A program made the position numbers and the translations under genes. A DNA stretch of 5,955 nt, from NCBI GenBank assembly GCA_017444325.1, contig JAFSWV010000145.1:1-5955 (forward strand), read 5' to 3'. Numbering within the stretch: the first letter of the stretch is position 1; every line of letters starts with the position of its first letter. Source of the stretch: a bacterium (GTDB lineage: Bacteria > Auribacterota > UBA3054). The notes under the pieces were generated by a model, which saw only the letters and a program-made list of their open reading frames with translations, searched no databases and was not told where the DNA came from. This document shows, one piece after another, positions 1 to 5,955 of this stretch.

Positions 1-183
1 TATGCGCGCGATGGTCGTCTTGCCTGTGCCGCGGGTGCCGATGAAGAGGTACCCCTGACCGACGCGTTTTTGGCTTATGGCGTTCTGCAGCGTGGTGACG
101 ATGTGATCCTGGCCCACGACTTCAGAGAAGCGCTGCGGCCTCCAGCGTCTGGCCAGGACTTGGTAATTGTTGTTTTCCGGCAT
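1..183 (-). CDS. dnaX: DNA polymerase III subunit gamma/tau, N-terminal fragment (runs off window)
   Basis: Clamp-loader ATPase of the replicative polymerase; gamma/tau loads the sliding clamp and tethers polymerase cores. Only the first 61 residues lie in the window. They begin MPENNNYQVLARRWRP, followed by the family-typical RFSEVVGQDHIVTTLQNAI stretch (residues 18-36) and a complete Walker A P-loop, GTRGTGKTT, at residues 49-57 with Lys55 as the nucleotide-binding lysine. The block YQVLARRWRPQRF is a strong dnaX signature, so the assignment is secure despite the truncation. The start ATG lies only two bases beyond the stop of the upstream acidic-protein gene, and the only purine-rich stretch in front of it (GAAGAA) lies in that gene's last codons, so translational coupling is likely. 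Whether a programmed frameshift makes a short gamma form cannot be judged here because that region lies outside the window. Confidence 0.95.
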   Translation of the reverse strand, partial: MPENNNYQVLARRWRPQRFSEVVGQDHIVTTLQNAISQKRVGQGYLFIGTRGTGKTTIARI

Positions 184-185
184 TA

Positions 186-839
186 TTATTCTTCGGTTTC
201 AGTTTCGGGCTCGGGTTCAGCTTCGGTTTCGGCTTCAGGTTCCTCTTCCGTTTCTTCTTCCACGACGATAACTATTTCCTCGTCTTCGTCGAAAGGATTG
301 TTGAGGAGCGCGATGTCGTTAACGATGTCGACATTGTCTTCGACGAGGTCGGTGGTGTCGGTTATGTCATAATCCGGGTCGACGAAAGCGCCAAGCGTGA
401 AAGTGTCGAAGACGCCTCTCAGGGCCAGGACGGGAGCGAAGACCGCGCCGCAGACGGCGCCGACGCCCGTTCCGAAAGCGACGGTCAGGGGCGTGATGGC
501 CAAGCCGCCGTAATTCTCCATGGCGGGAAGGATGCCGCATCCGGCTCCGATGCCGGTGAAGGCCAGGGGAACGGCGGCGGAAGCGATTATCTCGGCCGGA
601 CCGGCCAGATAGGTGTTGGAGAAAGCGCTCTCTTCCTCTTCTTCGCTTTCTTCAGCGGCCTCGGCTTCTTCGTCAGTTTCGACGATCTCGACCACGCCGA
701 CGTCTATGGCGTCGGAATCAGCTTTTTCCGTAAGGTATTCAGGCGCGACGGAGACTTCTTTGAATTCGATTTTGTTAGCGGTTTCTTCGCCGAGAACGAA
801 AAGAGGAAACAGCAGTAAGAAGGGGATAAGTTTTTTCAT
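186..839 (-). CDS. Exported acidic protein of unknown function
   Basis: I do not recognise the 217-residue product. It starts with a probable Sec signal peptide (MKK, then a hydrophobic stretch to about Gly17, then EE). A first acidic block follows (about 51-70, ending ESEEEEE). Next is a Gly/Ala-rich hydrophobic core (about 77-150) with two Gly-rich patches, GIGAGCG and GTGVGAVCGA, each containing one Cys, and then RGVFDTFTLGAFVDPDYD. The last part (about 155-217) is acidic and ends in Glu-X repeats. The core has a faint resemblance to small exported proteins with a Gly-rich body and a closing aromatic/PDY motif (TIGR04073-type, exosortase-associated); this is a guess. The ATG at 839 is preferred over the in-frame GTG at 845 because AAGGAG at 845-850 sits five bases before the ATG and overlaps the GTG. 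The gene lies 16 bases after the TPR membrane protein gene and two bases before dnaX. Confidence 0.8.
   Translation of the reverse strand: MKKLIPFLLLFPLFVLGEETANKIEFKEVSVAPEYLTEKADSDAIDVGVVEIVETDEEAEAAEESEEEEESAFSNTYLAGPAEIIASAAVPLAFTGIGAGCGILPAMENYGGLAITPLTVAFGTGVGAVCGAVFAPVLALRGVFDTFTLGAFVDPDYDITDTTDLVEDNVDIVNDIALLNNPFDEDEEIVIVVEEETEEEPEAETEAEPEPETETEE
189..260 (-). repeat. Low-complexity Glu-X repeat at the 3' end of the acidic protein gene
   Basis: The last 24 codons (residues 194-217) are almost entirely Glu alternating with Thr, Pro or Ala, as in EPEAETEAEPEPETETEE. At DNA level this is an imperfect six-base-period repeat of GAA/GAG-containing units. Such tracts can change length by slippage. 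The tail is strongly anionic and probably unstructured. Confidence 0.7.
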
Positions 840-844
840 TTTCA

Positions 845-850
845 CTCCTT
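845..850 (-). promoter_or_regulatory. Ribosome binding site for the acidic exported protein
   Basis: The minus strand reads AAGGAG, then TGAAA, then ATG: a strong Shine-Dalgarno with a five-base spacer. It includes the first base of the alternative GTG codon at 843-845, which rules that GTG out as the start and fixes translation at the ATG at 837-839. Confidence 0.75.
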
Positions 851-855
851 TTTGT

Positions 856-2664
856 TTATTCGTTTAAAACTTTTAGTTGCTGCGCGGCATCCTCGGCATT
901 TTCGCCGTGGGGAGCGAGCGAAAGATATTTTTCGAAATCTTTTACAGCGGATTTGTTGCGGTTGAGGTAGCGGTTCACCACGCCGCGGAGATAATAGACG
1001 TCGGCGTAATCCGGGTTGAGCTCTATGGCGCGGTTCAACTGCTTTAGGGCCGAATCCGGCTTCCCGGCGCCCAGATAGAGGATCGCGATGTTATAGCGGA
1101 AAACGGGATTGTCCTTGTCGATGTCGATGGCGGAAAGGTAATTGTTGATGGCGTACTTGAAGTCGCCCGCCAGCTGGTAGGCGCTGCCCATGAGAGCGAA
1201 AGCCCTCGGATGAACAATATGCCACTTTGGCATGTTCTCAGAGAGAAGCTTGATAACGTATTCGTGGTCTCCGGTCTCGCCAAGGTATGCCGAAGCATAG
1301 TTGATCATAACCCTCTGTTTTCCTCCGGCCTTCTTCATGGCGTCACCCCAGAGCGTGAGTTCGCTTTGCCAGTCCTTGCTCCGTTGGAAGGTTGCCACGG
1401 AATAAACCAGAAGCGCTGCGGGCAGAAAAACTCTCAGCGCATATGTGAAGGCTTTGGGAAGGTTGTCTGAGAGTATCCTGAGAAGGTCGGCGCAAAGCCA
1501 GATCAAGCCGGCGACTGACAAATACATCCTGTGCTCGAAGCAAAGGTCGAGCGTGGGCATAACAGAGCTTTGGGGGAGAAGCGGGAAGATGAAGAAGAAA
1601 AAGCCCCAGCTGGACAGGGGATATTTGTGCCTCACTTTCCAAAAAACGATGCAGCAGGCCAGCAGTATGGCAACGGGGACGATCCACTGCCAGCTCATAA
1701 AACTTGTGCACAAGGGAATGTCGTGGTCTATGCAAAGAAGGCCCGGCATGAAGAAGAGCGCGACGTAATAGAGGATCACGAAGGGCTGTGTCAAAAAGTA
1801 CGTGAGCCTGGAGAGGCCTTCCACGTTGTAGTCGATGTGCCTCATGCCGCCGACGCTCTTGAGGGAGCCGCTGATCAACTCGGGATCCCATTTGTTCAGA
1901 TGGCAGAAGACCACGGCCGGAAGCACGAGGAAAAGGAAGAAAACGCCGACGAGCTCCAGGAGCAGGTATTTTTTCTGGTGTGATTTCAAATACTTCAGTT
2001 CCGGGCTGGCCTCGAAGAGCCATAAAAGAACTATGCAGGCAATGGGCGCCGTTACGATAGTCTCCTTGCAGAAAAGGCCTATTACAAAGGCTGCGATCGC
2101 GCAGGGGATCGCGACGGCTTTGCGCCAGTGCGCGAAGTAAGCCCTCGTTATGATGAAGAGCGTCAGGAAATAGAAGAAGGCCGAGAAAAGCGTGAAGCGC
2201 TGCCCTATGTAGATGACCGGCATGGTCTGCAGCGGCATCAGGGCGAAGAAGAAGGCGACCGCCGCGGCTGAGAGATGAACTCCCGCTCCGGCTTTGTCGA
2301 GCTTGTCCCTCAATCTAAGGGGAAGCAGAAGCGGCAGCGTTATGAGATAGACCAGCCAGGCGTTCAGGGCGTGCAAAAGGAAATTGAAGAGATGCAGCGA
2401 TACCAGCTGAGCGCTTTCCGGCGTGAAGATCTTGCCGACGAAGTCAGTGACCGCGGGCCTCAAGCTGAACCAGTAGGAAAGGAACACCAGCCACCTCGTC
2501 GGATACTTCTTGATGAGAGGGAAAAGCTGGGCGTCCATAAGGTCGTTTACGACTATGGTCTCGAAATCGTCCAGATGGTAAGACGAATCTATGCTGGGGT
2601 AATAGGCCAGAAGGATAGCGGCCAGAAGCAGCGGGAAGATCAGGTATTTTATGGCTTTTGTCAT
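856..2664 (-). CDS. TMTC-like multispanning GT-C membrane protein with C-terminal TPRs
   Basis: A 602-residue inner-membrane protein, probably a lipid-linked-sugar-dependent glycosyltransferase of the GT-C fold. The first membrane helix (about 5-22) is followed by a loop with SSYHLDDFETI, whose paired Asp32-Asp33 match the acidic loop-1 motif of GT-C enzymes and of TMTC-type proteins. About 10-12 membrane segments run to about residue 426. Within them are other hallmarks of the bacterial TMTC-like group: IYIGQRFTLFSAFFY (151-165), FCKETIVTAPI (198-208), LLCIDHDIPL (309-318) and PTLDLCFEHRMYLSVAGL (370-387). After the membrane part, KDWQSELTLWGDAMKKAGG leads into TPRs: a degenerate unit near 450-482 and three good ones at about 484-517, 518-551 and 552-585. 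The TPRs probably face the periplasm, where GT-C acceptors lie, but topology was not computed. The start ATG is four bases after the hydrolase stop, with only a weak GAAGAA ahead of it, suggesting coupling. The substrate is unknown. Confidence 0.8.
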   Translation of the reverse strand: MTKAIKYLIFPLLLAAILLAYYPSIDSSYHLDDFETIVVNDLMDAQLFPLIKKYPTRWLVFLSYWFSLRPAVTDFVGKIFTPESAQLVSLHLFNFLLHALNAWLVYLITLPLLLPLRLRDKLDKAGAGVHLSAAAVAFFFALMPLQTMPVIYIGQRFTLFSAFFYFLTLFIITRAYFAHWRKAVAIPCAIAAFVIGLFCKETIVTAPIACIVLLWLFEASPELKYLKSHQKKYLLLELVGVFFLFLVLPAVVFCHLNKWDPELISGSLKSVGGMRHIDYNVEGLSRLTYFLTQPFVILYYVALFFMPGLLCIDHDIPLCTSFMSWQWIVPVAILLACCIVFWKVRHKYPLSSWGFFFFIFPLLPQSSVMPTLDLCFEHRMYLSVAGLIWLCADLLRILSDNLPKAFTYALRVFLPAALLVYSVATFQRSKDWQSELTLWGDAMKKAGGKQRVMINYASAYLGETGDHEYVIKLLSENMPKWHIVHPRAFALMGSAYQLAGDFKYAINNYLSAIDIDKDNPVFRYNIAILYLGAGKPDSALKQLNRAIELNPDYADVYYLRGVVNRYLNRNKSAVKDFEKYLSLAPHGENAEDAAQQLKVLNE

Positions 2665-2668
2665 TTCT

Positions 2669-4912
2669 TCAGAACGTTAGCTTTTCGCCGGGTTTGATTT
2701 CTTTCTCTATATGCCGTTTTTCGGGAGTGGTGAAGTCTATGGTGACCTTCACGCCGTTTTCCTCCGGAACAAGGAAAATGTCGAATACGAAGGGGCCGAT
2801 GTGGAAATTGGTGAGGCCGTACCTTGATTCGATCTTCCAGCTTGAGGGAGGCGTCGGGCTGATCTCGATGGAGGGATAGTCTGTCTCGAGTTCCCTGATG
2901 CCGAAGATGTTCCTGATGACCATGGTGGGAAGCGTCGCGCCCCAGCCGTAGTGCTCGGCGCCGCATTCCCAGACTGGATCGGGTACAAGCGGCCAAAACT
3001 CAGAAGCCTGACCGGGCATCTTGTAGCGGAAGCAGTTGGGGAAGGTCGTTTTGTGGCGGCTGGCCAAAGGACGGACGTCCCTACTAGTCTCCCTGGCATA
3101 AACGCGGTCGCCGGTCGAAAGCAAGAGGTCGCTGACCATTACGTTCTGTTTGGCGCGTCTGGCGGCCTCCGTGAAGGGGAACTGGAAGGAGGGCCATTCC
3201 AGCATCAGCTTCGGATTCTCAATGAAATACTTGAAGGAGTCGCGCATCTCCTCGATCTGCTCCGGCAGGGCGACGCCGACCGTTATGGGCAGCAGCATCA
3301 TGACGTCGTAGTAATCCTTCAGAACGATGGGTTTGTTGCTGCGGGCGTCGAAATCCCTGAACCAGCCCTCGAAGAACATCTCGCGAGTGCGTTTGATGCG
3401 CTCCTTGGCCATATCCTGCCAGTAGGGGATGTCGTTCTCCAATCCCAGCTGCCCGGCGAAAACGGCCATGGTCTCCATGGCGTGGGCCATGACGGCCTCG
3501 ACGTCCACCGTGCGGACGAAATCAACGACGTCGGCTTCGCTGCAGCCGTCGAAGGTGAAGCGCTTGCTGCCGTCCTGGCCGGATTCCCAGGAATTGTTGC
3601 AGTGGAACCAGCCCTCGGCGTCCGTCCTGTTCTCAAGCCACCAGCTGATGAAGGCCCTAAGATAAGGATAGAGTTTCCTTAGCCAGGTCATGTCGTGCTC
3701 GCGGAAGAAAATGGAGCGGATTACGTAGAAGGGGAGACCCCAGACGGGGCTCGTGCCGCATTCGCTTCCGCCTGCGCCTATCATGTTCATGCTGCCGTCC
3801 TCCCTCGAGCAGGGGACGTTCGGCATGGGCGCGTCCTTGAAGCAGCCCAAGATGACTTCCTTGGCGGTCTCTGGGTCGGCGTAGGCAAAGCACATCATGT
3901 CGAGGTGCGTTTCACCCAGAACGCAGCGCGGAGAAAAGATCTGCATGGCGTCCCAGGGCGTAGTGTAGATGCCGATGGGCGGCCTGACGGTCATCCTCAG
4001 CGTCTCAAAGTCCTGCACCCAGCCCTGTTTCCAGCTATCGCTCCAGTCGCCTTCGAGGATAGGAGTATGCGAATAAAAATCCTCGTCCTCCAAGAGCTTT
4101 TTCTGCTTTATGGAATCGTAATCGAGCTTGATCTTGCAGAATTTGCGCCAGGCGTAGGCTTCGTTTCTTTCCCTGACGAGGTAGAAGCGTCCCGTTCTGC
4201 TGGCTTTGCCGTCTATGGTGAAACTGTAGTCGGAAAAAGACTCCGCGCCTATGCACTCGGAAAAATCTTTCGTGCCGTAGTCAATATCGTTCAGTTCGTC
4301 GCCGACCCACTGCGAGGGATCGTCGCCCTCTTTGTAGAATTTCAGTCCGGTCCTCAAGGGCGCGTCGTCGCCTCCTAAAATGAAAACGGCGCCGCCTTCC
4401 CAGATCTTGTTTATCCAGGCTTTTTTCTCCGAATTGTAGCGGCTGACAACACCCGAGCTGCCCCACCAGGGCTTTTCTATGAAGCCGTAGAGGTTTGATA
4501 CTCTCAGCGTCGCTTTCTGTTCCTCATAGAGATCGTTTCTGATCTCGTAATCGCAGGCGATGGTCTCTTCATCAGCCAGGAGGTAGGTGACGCAAAAACT
4601 CAATCCGTGCCCCTCCCAGTCGTAGCTCATGAGGTTCTTGGAATGGATCCTGGAGCAGACTTTCTCTTGCTTGGCTTCCTCCATGTTGGAGATCCTAACT
4701 TTCGCCGTTATGAGGGACAGTCTGAGGAAGGAAAGGTAGTTGTTGAAACTGGGGCAGACGCCGCTGGCATACGTCCAGGGAAGCGAGCGCTTCCAAAAAC
4801 CGAAGCCTAAGGGCGGAACGGACCTGACGATGCCGGAAATATGCAAATGCGCGGTGTGCGCCGGATTGTCAAGATATCCGAAGGGCGTGAATTCGTATCT
4901 GGGAGCCTTCAT
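2669..4912 (-). CDS. Probable cytosolic (alpha/alpha)6-barrel glycoside hydrolase, GH63/MGH1-like
   Basis: A 747-residue protein without signal peptide or membrane segment. Residues about 1-270 look like an N-terminal beta-rich domain. From about 310 the pattern is that of an (alpha/alpha)6 toroid: SPVWGLPFYVIRSIF (388-402), then W442-F452 reading WESGQDGSKRF, matching the ESG-D-S motif of GH63 and related families, where the Asp (here Asp447) is the general acid. Near the C-terminus, GAEHYGWGATLPTMVIRNIFG (651-671) resembles the segment that carries the base (candidate Glu653; Glu649 is an alternative). About residues 680-747 form a beta-rich tail. The substrate is not predictable; alpha-linked glucosides or mannosides are typical of the group. 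An upstream ATG at 5035 is rejected because it would overlap ridA by 106 bases and add 41 low-complexity basic residues. With the start at 4912 the protein opens MKAPRYEFTPFGYLDNPAH, which looks like a natural N-terminus. No good Shine-Dalgarno is visible. Confidence 0.75.
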   Translation of the reverse strand: MKAPRYEFTPFGYLDNPAHTAHLHISGIVRSVPPLGFGFWKRSLPWTYASGVCPSFNNYLSFLRLSLITAKVRISNMEEAKQEKVCSRIHSKNLMSYDWEGHGLSFCVTYLLADEETIACDYEIRNDLYEEQKATLRVSNLYGFIEKPWWGSSGVVSRYNSEKKAWINKIWEGGAVFILGGDDAPLRTGLKFYKEGDDPSQWVGDELNDIDYGTKDFSECIGAESFSDYSFTIDGKASRTGRFYLVRERNEAYAWRKFCKIKLDYDSIKQKKLLEDEDFYSHTPILEGDWSDSWKQGWVQDFETLRMTVRPPIGIYTTPWDAMQIFSPRCVLGETHLDMMCFAYADPETAKEVILGCFKDAPMPNVPCSREDGSMNMIGAGGSECGTSPVWGLPFYVIRSIFFREHDMTWLRKLYPYLRAFISWWLENRTDAEGWFHCNNSWESGQDGSKRFTFDGCSEADVVDFVRTVDVEAVMAHAMETMAVFAGQLGLENDIPYWQDMAKERIKRTREMFFEGWFRDFDARSNKPIVLKDYYDVMMLLPITVGVALPEQIEEMRDSFKYFIENPKLMLEWPSFQFPFTEAARRAKQNVMVSDLLLSTGDRVYARETSRDVRPLASRHKTTFPNCFRYKMPGQASEFWPLVPDPVWECGAEHYGWGATLPTMVIRNIFGIRELETDYPSIEISPTPPSSWKIESRYGLTNFHIGPFVFDIFLVPEENGVKVTIDFTTPEKRHIEKEIKPGEKLTF

Positions 4913-4929
4913 GAAAACATTTCGATCAG

Positions 4930-5319
4930 TTATTTGTTCAAAGCGGCGATAACTTCTATTTCTACAGCCACGCCTTTGGGAAGGTTGGCCACTTCCACGC
5001 AGCTTCTGGCCGGCGCGGTGTCGCTGGGGAAGCATTCCCCGTAGACTTCGTTGACGGCGGCGAAGTCGTTGATGTCGGATAAAAAGACCGTAGTCTTGAC
5101 CACGTCCTCAAAACTCAGTCCGGCGTTCTCTAAGATGGCGCCGAGATTTTTAAGCGACTGCCTGGCCTGATCGGCGGCCGGACCTTTGACGAGTTCACCG
5201 CTCTCTGGAATGATGGGGATCTGACCGGAGATGAAAAGGAAACCGTTGGCTTCAACGGACTGATTGTAGGGGCCGATAGGGGACGGGGCTTTCTCTGTGT
5301 TGAGGATCTTTTTGCTCAT
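4930..5319 (-). CDS. ridA: RidA family 2-iminobutanoate/2-iminopropanoate deaminase
   Basis: A 129-residue protein of the YjgF/YER057c/UK114 family, full family length. RidA hydrolyses reactive enamine/imine intermediates made by PLP enzymes such as IlvA to 2-oxo acids and ammonia, protecting other PLP enzymes from damage. Visible family features are APSPIGPYNQ (11-20, with Tyr17), LFISGQIP (28-35), and the signature PARSCVEVANLPKGVAVEIE (103-122). This contains Arg105, which binds the substrate carboxylate, together with Cys107 and Glu120; these match the numbering of the E. coli enzyme, so the protein should be catalytically competent and not a non-Arg RidA subgroup member. It probably acts as a cytosolic trimer (family knowledge). 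It lies 22 bases after ilvA and has a good ribosome binding site, so co-expression with its main metabolite source is expected. Confidence 0.95.
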   Translation of the reverse strand: MSKKILNTEKAPSPIGPYNQSVEANGFLFISGQIPIIPESGELVKGPAADQARQSLKNLGAILENAGLSFEDVVKTTVFLSDINDFAAVNEVYGECFPSDTAPARSCVEVANLPKGVAVEIEVIAALNK

Positions 5320-5326
5320 TTTTAAA

Positions 5327-5331
5327 TCCTT
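5327..5331 (-). promoter_or_regulatory. Ribosome binding site for ridA
   Basis: The minus strand reads AAGGA followed by a seven-base A/T-rich spacer and the ridA ATG at 5317-5319. It lies entirely in the 22-base ilvA-ridA gap and supports the chosen ridA start. Confidence 0.7.
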
Positions 5332-5341
5332 AATTAAAGTT

Positions 5342-5955
5342 TTATCTCAGGAAGCATTCGTATGCGGGGTTGTTCTTTTCGATAGTGTAGGGGTATCCCA
5401 GGTTCTTCAGGACTTCGTTCAGCTGGTCTTTTTCTTCGGGCGGGACCATAAGCCCCATGAAGATCCTGCCTACGCTGGCGCCCAGATTGCGGTAATGGAA
5501 CATGGTGATGTCCCACTTGCAGCCCATGGCGTCCAGGAAGGTCTTCAGCGTTCCGGCTCTTTCCGGGAACTCGAACTGGAAGAGCGTCTCTTCGCCTTTA
5601 AGGTTTGCGTGTCCGCCCACCATGTACCTGACGTGCGTCATGGCGAGCAGATTACCGGTAAGGTCGCAGATCTCATAGCCTAAGCTGTTGAGTTTGCCGT
5701 AGAGCGTGTCGCGCTTTTGCCCGGGCGCGAGCCTTATGCCGACGAAGACGTAAGCCTTCGTGTCGTCGGAATGGCGGTAGTTGAACTCCGTCACGTCGTG
5801 GCCGTCTATGGCGGCGGCGAAAGCGCGGAAGGAACCGGGCTGTTCTTTCAGTTTGGCGGAGAAGAGTATTTCGCCTTCCGCCATCTCGGCCAGCTGGGAG
5901 ATGACTCTCAGTCTTTCGAAGTTGATGTTGGCGCCGGACAGGACAGTCGCGAACA
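5342..5955 (-). CDS. ilvA: Threonine ammonia-lyase (biosynthetic), C-terminal fragment (runs off window)
   Basis: IlvA is the PLP-dependent enzyme that converts threonine to 2-oxobutyrate and ammonia, the first committed step of isoleucine synthesis. The window holds the last 203 residues; the reading frame is open past the edge, and the Met at 5884 is internal. The visible part opens with VLSGANINFERLRVIS, the conserved end of the catalytic domain, followed by two ACT-like regulatory domains. The first starts near EGEILFSAKLKEQPGSFRAF and ends near MTHVRYMVGGHANL. The second starts at EETLFQFEFPERAGTLKTFL, includes KWDITMFHYRNLGASVGRIF, and the protein ends NPAYECFLR. Two such domains identify the long E. 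coli-type biosynthetic enzyme, which is inhibited by isoleucine and activated by valine (family knowledge), and not the short catabolic form. ridA follows after 22 bases. Confidence 0.95.
   Translation of the reverse strand, partial: FATVLSGANINFERLRVISQLAEMAEGEILFSAKLKEQPGSFRAFAAAIDGHDVTEFNYRHSDDTKAYVFVGIRLAPGQKRDTLYGKLNSLGYEICDLTGNLLAMTHVRYMVGGHANLKGEETLFQFEFPERAGTLKTFLDAMGCKWDITMFHYRNLGASVGRIFMGLMVPPEEKDQLNEVLKNLGYPYTIEKNNPAYECFLR

Noticed and set aside
70..372. Plus-strand Ser/Val-rich open frame.
   Set aside because: It is the antisense shadow of the Glu-X repeat and of the dnaX start; the composition is explained by reading GAA/GAG-rich DNA on the other strand.
843..845. GTG as start of the acidic exported protein.
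   Set aside because: The Shine-Dalgarno AAGGAG overlaps this codon; the ATG two codons later has the correct spacing and gives a standard MKK signal peptide start.
840..855. Possible terminator or promoter between the membrane protein and the acidic protein genes.
   Set aside because: The 16-base gap contains only the ribosome binding site and a T/A run; there is no inverted repeat and no room for a promoter.
1343..2023. Minus-strand 226-codon open frame inside the membrane protein gene.
   Set aside because: It is an alternative frame of the TMTC-like gene; its Arg/Pro/Leu-rich composition is typical of out-of-frame translation.
2951..4378. Long plus-strand open frames (2951-3682 and 3695-4378) opposite the hydrolase.
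   Set aside because: They are antisense to a well-supported gene with catalytic motifs, show no recognisable domain, and are expected in moderately GC-rich coding DNA.
4909..4920. Four-codon mini-ORF (Met-Phe-Ser-stop) whose TGA overlaps the hydrolase ATG as ATGA.
   Set aside because: It has no ribosome binding site and is short enough to arise by chance; a leader-peptide role cannot be supported.
4913..5035. Upstream extension of the hydrolase to an ATG at 5035.
   Set aside because: It would overlap ridA by 106 bases in another frame and add 41 basic residues without family character; the ATG at 4912 gives a natural N-terminus 17 bases after ridA.

Overview
The window is a dense run of six co-oriented genes on the minus strand, with no RNA gene, mobile element, CRISPR array or long intergenic region. 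In transcription order (high to low coordinates) they are: the 3' end of ilvA (threonine ammonia-lyase, two C-terminal ACT-like regulatory domains); ridA (enamine/imine deaminase); a 747-residue cytosolic (alpha/alpha)6-barrel glycoside hydrolase that resembles the GH63/MGH1-like group; a 602-residue multispanning membrane protein with C-terminal TPRs of the TMTC-like GT-C type; a 217-residue exported acidic protein of unknown function; and the first 61 codons of dnaX (DNA polymerase III gamma/tau).

The gaps between consecutive genes are 22, 17, 4, 16 and 2 bases, with no room for a terminator or an independent intergenic promoter, so this reads as one operon or a strongly coupled gene string. 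Every gene-sized stretch is accounted for, and no non-coding stretch is longer than about 22 bases.

Functionally, ilvA and ridA form a clear pair: IlvA releases reactive 2-aminocrotonate/2-iminobutyrate and RidA hydrolyses it to 2-oxobutyrate and ammonia for isoleucine synthesis. The next two genes both suggest carbohydrate chemistry: a probable intracellular exo-glycosidase and a putative lipid-linked-sugar-dependent membrane glycosyltransferase. No direct link between them is shown. The exported acidic protein is unassigned. dnaX at the promoter-distal end is a housekeeping replication gene.

The organism is a bacterium with moderately GC-rich DNA. Inference only: the combination of a TMTC-like TPR membrane protein, an orphan barrel glycosidase and a small exported Gly/Ala-rich protein is reminiscent of the PVC group (Lentisphaerae/Verrucomicrobia), but nothing in the window proves this. 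Shine-Dalgarno sequences are clear for ridA and the acidic protein and weak or absent for the other internal starts, which look translationally coupled.
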